A DNA stretch of 64,000 bases from Tethya wilhelma. Lineage: Eukaryota > Porifera > Demospongiae > Tethyida > Tethyidae. The DNA lies in contig CAXIPT010000001.1 of the NCBI GenBank assembly GCA_964030475.1, positions 14,512,769 to 14,576,768 of the forward strand. Reading direction: 5' to 3'. The notes beneath the pieces were generated by a model. The model saw only the letters and a program-made list of their open reading frames with translations, was not told the origin of the DNA and did no database searches. A program made the translations under genes and the position numbers. Positions 1 to 10,700 of the stretch are shown here, piece after piece (the stretch's first letter is position 1; the number at the start of each line of letters is the position of its first letter).

Positions 1-2366
1 CAGAAATTCCCTTCTATACGGTATACTCTTGATGTTAGTAACAACAACAACAATAACATGATAAATGTTAGCAACAGCACAACCAAAAGCAAGACAAATG
101 TTAGTAAAAAAACAACGAAGTAACTTTGACAAATATTATGTTAAAGCATTACAAAATGTTATATTTTTTAAAATAATAAATTTTGGTGTTTTCAATCTTT
201 CTTGGTTTCTTGCTGTTGACCGATGTATAATGGAAGCTATGCTGAAAATGAAAAGAAAATGTTACAATATTCTCTTGATTGTTAATTAATTTCGTACAGT
301 TCATTAATAATACCACAAATTGGAAAATTTTTTTGCCGCAGAATTCCACAGTTGTGCGGTTTACCATTTAATTACTGTGGGCTTCTCTCTCTCTCTCTTA
401 CCATGGTTGTAGTTTCTCAGATCTAAGGCTTTTGTTGCACTGTGATCATGTTGTCATAGCTACTGAGCCTACACTCTTGCATGATACTTTATCAGCCCAT
501 CATATAACTTTATATCATACATGTACATACCAGTTATCCCTGAAACGGTCTTATTTGTGTATGTGTTATTGAGAGAGATCCCCTGCCAGATCCTACCATG
601 GTGAAATAATCTCCGGCGCTTGTACCTCTGTACTTGTTAGTAATGATTCAATTTGTTGAAACTCGTTCTGCCTTATGTGGTGATAGAATCTTCTTTTGAC
701 AGAGTTATCAACTTTCTTGACAAACGATTCATTGGTTGCAGTTACACTTGATACAAGATGGTCCTCCTACTACACATGCACACACAGAGAGAGAGGGTTT
801 CTGTCTGTTGTGCAGTCTGTGGGGGTATATGTTTCCTTGCTAGGACAGTTTGCCATATATATGTGTAGTGATTCTAGAATTTCTACTGATAGTTTCAATT
901 CCACTATTAATTTTGATGAATCATATAGTGCGAGTCCATACATTGACAGCTGTTTTGACACTGCAAGGGGCAATTTAAATTAATAAAATGAGCACCAAGG
1001 CCCACTACTTTTCAACTTGAATTCAGAGTCCTCCTTCGTGTCCAAAGTAGCACATGGGCAGGAGAGGCTGGGCACGAGACTGCTCGTTTCCGTGCTCAGA
1101 CCCCACCCACATTCAAGTTGGGTACAAGTTGATTGGGATAATTGTTTTGCAGTGTAATAAAGTTGATTTGACAAGAAGCCTTTTCAACAGTCTGAGTAAT
1201 GGCAATGTCTTAACTGATTCCATATACACTGGAATAATAACAACCATATCCATTACACATTGATTTACATCTATTTCTTTTTCATCGTCTACTGAATACA
1301 ATTCCAACTTGCTTTTCAGTGTTCTCAGCAGGAGGACTTAAAGTGCTGGTTAGTAGCTTCATTGGGCTTTACTACCACTTTGTGATTTACCTCCATTTTT
1401 GAATTATGCTCATAAATAATCACAGTTAACATTGCATATGCTAAAAAAATCCCAATTTTGCTTTTGTTAGAGAAAGACTCCAATTATCTGTGTTTCCAAA
1501 TTATACAAATTCATATTTAGTTACTGGTTTTTCTTTTCAAGGATTAAAACAGCCCAACAAGACAAGCACTGTACTTAATGCAGTGACTTACTGCGACACG
1601 TACGGAGATACGCACTGTGAAGTGTGCACCAACCTTGAGGGGTCTTTCAATAAAGTCACTGACGCTGTTACTTGCCCACCTCCATCATCTTTGCGTGTGC
1701 CTGTATATTTGGGTGTGTATGCAGATCCCAGATCAAACCAGGTGCCATGTAGGCAAGCTCCCTCTAGTGCTGGCTAATCTTGGGGGTACTATATGTGACC
1801 CTCTATGGACGCTAAGTGTTCTGAGAGAATTAGAAAACCATCTCGACTTACAGTATATGCCATCTTTGTATTATGTCGTAGTTATACATGAGTAGCAATA
1901 ATTCTGCAGTGGGTTTTTCAATGTCTATGCGTAGCAATGTGTGTAAGAGCTGCTTCTACAATATTCTAGTGATTCAATGATACTGTAAGCTTCAACAGTC
2001 CCATCAACAGTTGTTACTCTTTTAACAAACAAACCATATAAACATTTCACCACAAAATTTTCCCACTCTTGCAACAGAAATCGCACTCCCACAAGAGTAT
2101 TTATGCTGTGTGCAATATGCATTCCACACCCTCATTTCAGAGGTAGCGAATTTTCCCAAAATTTTATCCTGTCTGTCCAAGATAAATGCTCAAAAGAGCC
2201 ATTGATCTCTCTGTCTTCAACATCTTTGGCACAGATTAGGTGCTGAGAACCGTACATTTGTATGTGTGTCTCTGTTTTTGTTTTTTTTTGTTTTTTTTTC
2301 CCCCAGGAAGTGTATTTTGAGATTAAATTGACTGTCATTTTCCATGATTATGTAGTGTTGCTATAG
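1..2366 (+). other. Unresolved upstream part of the NXF1-like gene (intron or 5' exons)
   Basis: No long ORF or confidently recognised domain is seen here on either strand. The region precedes the first certain exon of the NXF1-like gene and should contain its NTF2-like domain exons or a long intron. One weak candidate exon starts after an acceptor at 2140. Its second frame reads S-E-F-S-Q-N-F-I-L-S-V, which loosely resembles the end of the NXF NTF2-like fold, but I could not find a donor whose phase joins it to the next exon. A short ORF at 1490-1777 was not recognised. The first 23 bases resemble the end of the repeat family whose termini read TACCGTATAG. Confidence 0.35.
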
Positions 2367-4052
2367 TGAATGACCAGCTAACAATAAGGAATGCTTCTCC
2401 CAAGGATGTCAAGGTATAATAACTCCATGATACTGGTTGAAATGTTTCATCTAGTTAACTACATTCGAAGCAAGGAAAATACATAAGCTTGCTGTAACAC
2501 CTGGTTTAGGCTTGTGGTCTTTGAGGGTATGGAATTGTGTGGAGATGTGTGCATGTGTGACGTTTTGGTTACTGTATAGCTAATGGTAAAATATTCTATC
2601 AAATTACTAAATATTTTTATGTACCTGTGCAGTTGTGCCTTGGCATAATATGAGCATGTAACATGCCACGTTTGAAAACCATTTTGCCAAATAATTACTC
2701 ATTGTAAAGTATTATATACTGTAGATCAGGGAATTTTTACTGCTATAAATTTTCGTGTGTTTAATTTTTGTCACTTCAACTAATTTGGTAAAGATTGCCA
2801 TATGTAAATTTTCGCCTGTCATTTTGGTGGTGAAAAAATTTAACAGCGAAAATTTTCCGATCTACGGTAAATAAGTCTTCATTGTTTCAGTTGTATTTTG
2901 TGTATTTACAGATTGCTCGAGAAGAGATGAGTAAGCAAGAACCTCAGGCGTCTGGTTTTGTCCAGCAATTACCCAGTGGCCAGCCGAACATAGCCATCCC
3001 TTTACAGCCATCATTGGCTCTGCCACAAGGTGCTGCTGGACTGAGTAGTCCATTACAGGTGAGCATAATCAATATTAGTCTGGCTGGCCAGACTCTTCGC
3101 ACGGGGAGAGAAGAGTCTGGGGACACCCGTATATACCGATTTGTAACAGATGTCCAAAATCTGGACATGACCAATCAGATTGCAGTGTGGTTAAACGTGA
3201 CGTAATTTTACGTTGGTATGTGCACGTGCAAAGTAAAAACGTCACCAGTTTGAGCTAAAACGGCTCTTCAGATGGCACTACTCTTTCTCTCTTTGCTTTT
3301 CGAAGCTTAAAATTGAACAATGAGTTGTCTTGATAGTAAGAACGTCTTTGTAAATCTTTCAAGTCGATACAGAAAGAGTTTATGGTCCATTGGAGTGTAA
3401 TCAGCGGAGAAACTACAATGACTAAGCTTTCTTTGTTCCATTCGGTCAGTCAAAGGAAAGAATTTGGCCAAGATGGGTCTTGGATGGAACTCAGCGACAT
3501 TCAGCAACTTTAGTACAGTAGTATACTGCGTAAAGCACGTGCACCTGCGCACAACGTCACAGAATGAACAATGAATATCATTATATTGGACTTCACGTGA
3601 TAAAATTACATTCCACTGTTACAAATTGGTATATGTGGATGTCCCCAGACTCTTCTCTCCCCGTGCGAAGTCTGACCAGCCAGACTAAATCAATATTGAT
3701 CAGATTGGCTTAGTTGATGTGTCTCCATTTTTTATGTTGGTTTTTGTTATTGTTTTGTAAGGATGAAATGCTGCAGAAGTTTGCTATGAAGACCAAGATG
3801 AACCATGAGTGGTGTAGAAAGTAAGTTCTGTCATTGCATAGTCATTGCATCATCACTACCATTGTCATGTCTACTATTTTTATTAGGTGCTTGAGTCAGA
3901 ACAACTGGGATTTGGCCAGATCAGAAGAGGTTTTTGTTAAGCTTCAGGTAAGTATAAGTTTATAGGTGTTCTCTCTTTTTTTGCATTCCTGTTCTAAGGA
4001 TTAAATTTCTGTGCAGAGTGAAGGAAGGATACCAGCTGAGGCTTTTTACTGA
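2367..4052 (+). CDS. NXF1: Nuclear RNA export factor 1 (NXF1/TAP)-like, 3' exons only
   Basis: This is the C-terminal part of an mRNA export receptor. NXF1 works with NXT1 to carry mRNPs through nuclear pores. Exons: 2367-2413, 2912-3058, 3762-3820, 3887-3947 and 4017-4052 (stop TGA 4050-4052); all join in phase. The first reads N-D-Q-L-T-I-R-N-A-S, matching the last strand of the NXF NTF2-like domain. The second is a Gln/Pro-rich linker. The last three encode a complete TAP-C (UBA-like) domain, with M-N-H-E-W-C, N-N-W-D-L-A-R-S and a final E-G-R-I-P-A-E-A-F; in the family this fold binds FG nucleoporins. The protein ends right after the UBA-like fold, as in vertebrate NXF1. The 5' exons (RRM, LRR, most of the NTF2-like domain) are not resolved and may lie left of the window. 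The intron 3059-3761 carries an inserted element 17 nt after the splice donor. MRPS12 follows 270 bp downstream on the same strand. Confidence 0.88.
2717..2869. repeat. Inverted-repeat element, family A (TACCGTATAG ends), copy 1
   Basis: The left end reads TACTGTAGATCAGGGAA and the right end is its approximate reverse complement (TTTTCCGATCTACGGTA). It is about 150 bp, AT-rich and has no ORF. It lies in the NXF1-like intron 2414-2911. The termini resemble those at 10982, 14074, 38634, 50500 and 55316, so it is probably a MITE-type element. Confidence 0.7.
3076..3687. mobile_element. MITE-like element with ~85-bp terminal inverted repeats and 9-bp target duplication
   Basis: The 612-bp element starts TAGTCTGGCTGGCCAGACTC, and its right end is the near-perfect reverse complement (ending CCAGCCAGACTA). 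The arms match over about 85 bp through CGCACGGGGAGAGAAGAGTC and beyond. The 9-mer AATCAATAT flanks both sides (3067-3075 and 3688-3696), a clean target site duplication. No transposase ORF is visible inside. Nine-bp duplications with long inverted repeats are typical of Mutator-like (MULE) non-autonomous elements; that assignment is inferred. It sits in the last long intron of the NXF1-like gene. Confidence 0.85.
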
Positions 4053-4322
4053 CTGTTGTCAAAAGACTGATCACAAGAGTGTTACTAGTCTGCATATTTT
4101 CTAATTTTCTTGTCTAATAATAATATAGTACAGCACATGTTTTTTTTCTGTATTACTGTTTAATTATTACTGTTTCCAAGAGCTATGTAAATTATTTATT
4201 TTCTGTTTAGCTGTCAATGCACTTTATTTAATGCACACCGCTGCATTGCAGAATTTTAGACTGCATGTTGACGATCTTTTCCAGACGTGCATGATCTGCA
4301 ATTTGAACTCTGAACTGCATGC

Positions 4323-5268
4323 ATGGCTTTGCCAAACTTCAAGAGGCTATGTGGATCACTCGTGAATTCTATAACCCATCAAAGATGTAAGTTCAGCTTT
4401 GGTATAGTATATATAAGACGTGTAAATTTGCTGCTCATCCTGATTTAGACACCCAGCATGGTAAGGACTAGCCATGTACTAAGTTACAATGTACACAAAT
4501 AATTTCTCAAAGTGGGTATTGTTTTCATCTGATCCTCGTAGATACCAATATACTAAATGGAGGCTTTTGTGGCCTCTGTACCAGCTGGATATATATATAT
4601 ATATTCACCTATAGGTTACATATAGTTATTGAATTGTCACACAAACTTAATCAAAAATCTGATATAGAGAATTGCTAATTGGGTTTAGAGCACCAAATTA
4701 GTGTTTGTAGTGTAAGTTACAAAGTGAATACTGTTGAAACGGTTCTCACTCTGCTGTTTGATCAAAATCGAAGATATTGAGTTAGAATACTTGTACGTCA
4801 CTACTGTGGTAATGGATGTATTATCATTGTCTAGATCCTCCAAGAGAGCTGATCTTTGGTGTGCTTCCACCTATTAGACCATCTCCATCACCAACTCTGA
4901 CTTCCATCAACTCACAACACTATCATAGCAGTCCAGTTTGTCTTCGAACAATCAATCAGATCATTAAAAATGGTCCAGTAAAGCGTCGGCCAAAAAAGAA
5001 GGGACCCTTGAGTGGACACCCTCAATTGAAAGGCATAGTGTTACAGGTCCTCATCCGTAAGCCCAAGAAACCAAACTCTGCCCAGAGGAAATGTTGTCGT
5101 GTGCGTCTTAGTAATGGGAAAGAATTGACTGCTTTTATTCCAGGAGAAGGCCACACGTTGCAAGAGCACAATGTTGTGTTGGTTCGAGGAGGAAGGACGC
5201 AGGATCTACCGGGAGTCAAAGTGAAAGTTGTACGGGGGAAGTATGACTGTGGCCATCCTATAAAGTAG
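4323..5268 (+). CDS. MRPS12: Mitochondrial ribosomal protein S12 (uS12m)
   Basis: This is a small-subunit mitoribosomal protein of the decoding centre. There are two exons: 4323-4386 (donor GTAAGT) and 4835-5268, joined in phase, giving 165 aa. The S12 core is unmistakable: [10 protein letters not shown], then [11 protein letters not shown], and near the end [10 protein letters not shown]. The first ~60 residues are basic and Ser-rich and precede the S12 fold, as expected for a mitochondrial presequence. I chose the start at 4323 because it opens a short exon that splices in phase; the longer open frame from 4816 lacks a presequence and begins inside the intron. The intron (4387-4834) contains a short TA tract near 4590. 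It sits head-to-tail between the NXF1-like and SLC3-like genes. Confidence 0.95.
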
Positions 5269-5353
5269 TCTGTTTTGTAATTACATACAGAAGTTCACCA
5301 ATAATTGTGTTGCAAGCATATGACAATGTCAAGACATGCATGGTTGGAAGCAT

Positions 5354-5359
5354 AATAAA
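5354..5359 (+). terminator. Likely polyadenylation signal of MRPS12
   Basis: There is a canonical AATAAA about 85 bp after the MRPS12 stop codon and before the next gene's start at 5516. The following bases are T-rich. Confidence 0.5.
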
Positions 5360-5515
5360 TTTTTGTACATTTGGCTGGTGGCATGAGCTGGTCAGATTAA
5401 ATTGGTATAGGTCGTCTACCATTAGTTCACAGCGCTCAGCGCTAGAGGAGGTTAAAGTTCAAACTTGCAACGCGCAGACTGACCAGACACACACCCCTTA
5501 CAGCTCAATTGCAAC

Positions 5516-7420
5516 ATGTCGCTGCAGAATGAAGCTCCTCTTACTGATGTCAGTAGGGATGATGGTGAGGGTGATAGAGAAAGGCTAGTATTCAATGATG
5601 AGAGCGACAGTGACTCTGATGACGGTCCTGATAAGTCCACTCTCCTAGCTGAGGAGCATAGTGTCCTGAGGGTGAGATCTGGGTACAAGAAAAGAGCTAG
5701 GTGTACAGCACTATTTGCCTTTGTAGGCATTTCAACGCTCATTGCAACTGCAGTTGTCATTGGTGTTTCTCTTCACTTCACCATTTTCAATCCTAACAGC
5801 AACAATACTGGCCCAAGTGCAAACCTTGAATGGTGGAAGACTACCATCATCTACCAGTGTTACCCTAGATCATTTCAAGACAGCAATGGCGACGGAAGTG
5901 GTGATTTAAATGGGATTAGAAGCCGAATAGACTATTTTTCCAATGTTGGCATCAATGCAGTGTGGCTCAATCCGATATTTGTTTCACCACAGCGAGACAA
6001 TGGTTATGACGTTTCAAATTACACCGATGTTGATCCACGCTTTGGAACTTTGTATGATCTGAAGAAGCTTCTTGAAGGTCTACATGCAAAAGGCATTCAC
6101 CTCTTGTTGGATTTGGTGCCAAACCACACATCAGATGAGCATCCATGGTTTCAGGAGAGTCGAAGTAGTCTGAATAACTCCAAACGTAGTTGGTACGTTT
6201 GGGCTGAAGGTGGAGAAGATGGACAACCACCTAACAACTGGTTGAGTGTATTTGGTGGTCCTGCCTGGACCTTTGATAACACAACTGGGCAGTATTACCT
6301 TCATCAGTTCTCAGAATTTCAACCGGATCTCAACTTCTCCAACACTCAAGTGCAGGCTGCTTTCACTGACATCTTGGAGTTTTGGCTCAAATTGGGAGTG
6401 GACGGCTTTCGAATTGATGCAGTGAAACATCTCCTTGAAGATTCCAAGCTACGAAATGAAACTCTCAATCCATTCAGCACTTGCACGGATTGTTACGATT
6501 CGCTCATTCACAACCTGACTACGGACTACACTGGACTGCACAGCATCATAAGACAGTGGAGAAGAGTGCTCGATTCTTATTCCACTCCTTCAAGGGAAAG
6601 ATTTATGGTCGGTGAGGCGTACGATGGGATTGAGACTGTCATGAAGTATTATGGAAACGGTGATGAGTTTCACTTCCCTTTTAACTTCTTTCTACTTGGC
6701 AATAGTGAGTGGACTGGTACAAAAGTCAGTCAGATTGTGTCTGATTGGCTCACCAACATGCCTAAAGGTGCATGGCCAAATTGGGTTCTGGGAAATCACG
6801 ACAATTCTCGTATCGCTTCCAAAGCTGGACTTTACCTGGCCAGAGCACTTCATGTACTTCTCCTAACACTTCCAGGCACACCAACGACTTACTACGGTGA
6901 AGAGATTCTTATGACGGATGTGAATGTGCCTCCAGATAGACGCCAGGATCTCTATGGAGACCGAGACAAAGAGAGGACACCAATGCAGTGGAGCTCTAGT
7001 GCAAATGCTGGCTTCACAAGTAGCACTTCACCGTGGCTACCATTGGCTGAAAATTACACAACATACAATGTACAATCTGAAGAGAAAGATCCAGCATCAG
7101 TGTTGAGTCTGTACAAGGAGCTTGTCAAGCTGAGATCCCAGTACCGTGCTTTTCAGTATACCAACTATGAAGCCATTTTGAACACCACTGATATACTTGC
7201 TTATCGTAGGTTCTACAAAGAGCAGAAGAGTTCAAAGGAGGATTTTCTTGTTGTCATAAACTTTTCTCAGTTGCCTACGACTCTGAGTATGGGAAGTGAA
7301 GCACTGCCGTCAGACCAAGGCCATGAGATTGTTTTATCAAGCTTTTTGAATCGTTCTAGAGAGGTGGATCTAACTTCTTTGCTTCTACAGAGTGGGGAAG
7401 CTCTTGTTATAAAGTTATAA
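5516..7420 (+). CDS. Type II membrane GH13 protein, SLC3A1 (rBAT)-like / alpha-glucosidase-like
   Basis: The ORF is intronless and encodes 634 aa. Residues 1-62 are acidic and cytosolic, with a Ser/Asp-rich stretch around 28-40. Residues 63-90 form one membrane anchor. The rest is an extracellular GH13 (alpha-amylase family) TIM barrel plus C-terminal beta domain. All three catalytic acids are present: Asp301 in G-F-R-I-D-A-V, Glu367 in V-G-E-A-Y-D and Asp429 in G-N-H-D-N-S-R. Several N-glycosylation sequons are visible (e.g. NNT, NYT, NHT, NFT-like positions). Order and spacing fit the SLC3A1/rBAT and insect-maltase clade. In vertebrates SLC3 proteins are heavy chains disulfide-linked to amino-acid transporters. 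Here I see no Cys between the anchor and the conserved E-W-W-K, where that bond normally forms, so an active membrane glucosidase is at least as likely. The start codon is preceded by a short 5' region after the MRPS12 poly(A) site. Confidence 0.9.
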   Translation: MSLQNEAPLTDVSRDDGEGDRERLVFNDESDSDSDDGPDKSTLLAEEHSVLRVRSGYKKRARCTALFAFVGISTLIATAVVIGVSLHFTIFNPNSNNTGPSANLEWWKTTIIYQCYPRSFQDSNGDGSGDLNGIRSRIDYFSNVGINAVWLNPIFVSPQRDNGYDVSNYTDVDPRFGTLYDLKKLLEGLHAKGIHLLLDLVPNHTSDEHPWFQESRSSLNNSKRSWYVWAEGGEDGQPPNNWLSVFGGPAWTFDNTTGQYYLHQFSEFQPDLNFSNTQVQAAFTDILEFWLKLGVDGFRIDAVKHLLEDSKLRNETLNPFSTCTDCYDSLIHNLTTDYTGLHSIIRQWRRVLDSYSTPSRERFMVGEAYDGIETVMKYYGNGDEFHFPFNFFLLGNSEWTGTKVSQIVSDWLTNMPKGAWPNWVLGNHDNSRIASKAGLYLARALHVLLLTLPGTPTTYYGEEILMTDVNVPPDRRQDLYGDRDKERTPMQWSSSANAGFTSSTSPWLPLAENYTTYNVQSEEKDPASVLSLYKELVKLRSQYRAFQYTNYEAILNTTDILAYRRFYKEQKSSKEDFLVVINFSQLPTTLSMGSEALPSDQGHEIVLSSFLNRSREVDLTSLLLQSGEALVIKL

Positions 7421-7793
7421 ACATGACCTGATTGCTGTTTTGGTTTTATGTACAATGTTTTTATTGAGGCATAGATGCAGCGTTAAGGGGGTGGGGCTGG
7501 TTCTAATAAGCGCACACCTAGTGATAGAGTGGCGGGAAACGTAAACAAAACTGTCATCTAATAGACGTTGCAACTGGGGCCGGGGTCAAGAGAAGGTCAG
7601 GATCTTGTCTTGGTATGAAACTACATAGCTAGCAGATCTCGAGTTATGTTTGTAAATAAAAATTGCCTGTGATTTGTCTAGATGGTAATGTTCCATAGTC
7701 ACATAGAGCAAAAGATCTTCTGAGGTGTCACGTTTGCTGTTTGAATTGCTCCCATAGGACCTACAGACACTATCATAATTTTTAACATTAGAA
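7421..7793. other. Intergenic spacer, SLC3-like gene to dynein gene
   Basis: These 373 bp hold the 3' UTR of the GH13/SLC3-like gene and the presumed promoter of the dynein gene. A GC-rich patch (7490-7590) is the only distinctive composition. No ORF, RNA gene or clear TATA motif was recognised. Confidence 0.5.
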
Positions 7794-10700
7794 ATGGATA
7801 AGAAGGGGAAAAATAGAAGTATGGTGGGAAGCAAACGAAAAGGCTTAGTCTCCACCACTGGCTACCCACCAACAAAAAAGGTATGACCATGGATAATATC
7901 CATGGTATGACATTCTAATTGATTCCAGCTTGTTTAGATTTGAGCATTTTTTTTTTTACGAATTACAGCCACCTATTATTCCACACCCTCCAAACAATTT
8001 GTCATCTATTGACAATGATCACCAACAGCTGCCAGTGAAGAGCTACAAGACAAACCAGCTACGTAAAGAGAGGTTTAAAAAGCCTCCAACATGTAGATCA
8101 GCCCCTCTCGTCCATTCCAGTGATGGAAAGGACGGGAACCACTCCGATATGGACAATCTTGACAATGATCTCAGGAGATTACCTAGCAGTCACTCTGCTG
8201 TTGAGCTTCAAAGTCGTTCAACTCCAACAATCCCCTCTCCTCTTGTTAGTCAAGAAGCCGATCCCATCCTTGCTTACATTACAGCTGCTAGATACAAACT
8301 TGGTCTGAACACAAAACCTGAGAAATGCTCCTCCATCTTGGATTCAGCAGACGCTTCTGGGATGGGTAGAGAGACAGCAATTGCTGGGTCAGCTCCCATT
8401 ACTGGAGTTAAAGATCTGAAACTTTTTTCACGTCGGCTGTCTAGCTTATCAGAGACCATGGCTGCTAATGGCCATGTGGAGTTTGTGTATGCTGTGAGAA
8501 GTGACACTGTAACCAACTTCAATCCGTATGCATTGAGGATTGTTTCAGATGAGAAAGCTCGCACTCAGCAGTTTTACTACACCATTAGCGCCTACAGTGT
8601 TACACAGGTAGGCCAAGAGTGAAAGATTCCTATGAAATTCATTCTGATATTTCAAATATTCACACTAGGCATTAGAGATGCTTGTATTATGTTTGTTATA
8701 TGTGTAGATCGAAAAACACAAAGGGATGGATGCAGTACCTGCTCAGAGGTGGTTGTGGGAAAGAGATGCATTTTCCATTCTCCAGTCAATACCGTTCATT
8801 GCTCTGTTCAAGTGAGTTGTGACCAGAACCACACCCACTATGTTATTGATTATCGCTTCTCCATTTTGATGCTGTATATGCAGGCTCAGGAAAGCATTTT
8901 CAGCATGGAGGAGGACAATATGCCATCAAAAATTCTCATCCCAGAAGTAAGTGGACAAGATATTTGTCTTTGGTTCATTGATAAGTAGTCATAGCATATC
9001 TGCTCATACACACGCATACACACTTACACGCACACACGCACATACACACACACACGTACACACAGGGTGTCTCTTTCCTCTGCTCTCTTCTCAGCTGATG
9101 TGCTCCTACAGAAAGCAATTCTTGAAATACAATCACTATGTGAAACTGCTTCAACCAGCTCACTCTCGTTTCATTTAGTGTCTGACAAGTACGTCCATGC
9201 ATTGTAATGCTGTAATACCATAGTCAATAATTTTATTCTCCCTCAGTGAGATTACATTGATTGATGTCAAAGCCTCTGTTGTATATTCACTGGAAGATTT
9301 TATGGAGTTGCAAGAGGAGACAATCTCTCTGGCTAAGAATCGACTTGCAAGTTTACGAGAGAACATAGTCACTGTGGCACTCTCTGTCTGTAAAGTAAGT
9401 TAACTTTTCAAAGTGGTACAATTATTTACAGATTTTTGTCATGAATCATAGACTATAGCTGAAAGAAAGGGAATACTTGGACTGACAGAAGCTATCCCCA
9501 AGGAAAATGGTATAATTTTACCTGTACAGCTTGGTCAATGGATCAGTGTATCAATGAATTGACTCAGTTGATTCTCACACAGAGCCATCTCATGTTCAAG
9601 TTCTAGAATGGCGCAAGGAACTAGAAATGCTTCGAAGGTTTGTTACGCTATGTAACAACCTTGTTCTTCAGTTTCTACAACGACTGGTCCTCAAGGCCAT
9701 TACCGTGATAGAGAAGAGGGTGAAGAAATCAGTAAAAGATGGTAACTCCAAAATTGAGGGTCAAAATGAACTCTTTAGGCACATGAGTGAGAAAGTGATG
9801 AGCCAGCCTCACATGACTAGTGTGGTGAACAGATTTGACTACGATGAAGAACAAGCAGCTGCTCTGCCACTTGACCCTTTGTGTAAGTTACAATAATAAT
9901 TATCATGGACATACACCAGCATGATGATCTACTTTTTCAGGTACAGCTTCATCTGTAGAAGAGACAGATCCACTGCTCATTGAGTGTGCCACACTCTGTG
10001 AATCTGAAGAGGATGAACGTGCTGTCTCACCTGTTGATAGTCTAGTCTACTTGTTGACTCAAAAACAACCTGAATCGATCCTTCCACTTTTGCATGTTCA
10101 CCTGGTAGTACACCAACACCCAAGCTGCAATGATGTGGGCAATGGCTCGAGCATTAGTCCATCTCAATTCGAAATCTCCCTGCAACCTCCCAAGAAAGAT
10201 TTCCTCTCTGCTTTCCCTCAACTCCTGAGGCAGTATGAAACGGCTATCACTAGTTTTGAATCATTACTCAAAGATGATAGGCTACTTCCTTACATCAGTC
10301 ACTCCAAGTATGACTTCTTGATGATGCTTGAGGAGAGGGAAGGGCATTCATCCAAGAAGAAAGCGCAATCTTGGCCAGATACTCAAGCTCTGCTACATAA
10401 CTACACTCCTTATCAACACACTGTTGATTCCTTGAACACAGTTATCCAACAAACAATGACTAGGGTTGAAAGGCTATCTCAAGTAAGTAAAAAGGAAACA
10501 CTAAATGAAAGATGTAATACTGCATGGTCAATGTATTAATTCCTTTGTGTAGAATTACCAGTGTTTTTCTGAGATGCTACAAGCATGTGATGGTATCAAC
10601 ATCAGTGTATCCATGGAGGAAAAGGAATGGAGTGTTTCAATGTTTCATAAGGCATTTTCCATTCTTCATGATCAGGTACATAATTGTATGGATCTATATA

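Noticed and set aside
1490..1777. 95-codon open frame on the plus strand upstream of the NXF1-like exons
   Set aside because: No domain recognised, no start context, and no phase-compatible splice sites linking it to the NXF1-like exons.
2132..2338. Minus-strand open frame
   Set aside because: Looks like chance antisense reading across a possible plus-strand exon and a T-rich acceptor tract.
3307..3552. Minus-strand 81-codon frame
   Set aside because: Lies wholly inside the inserted MITE-like element; no transposase or other domain features.
8951..9178. Plus-strand frame rich in His-Thr repeats
   Set aside because: Translation of the CA microsatellite; the real dynein exon 9066-9188 uses another frame.
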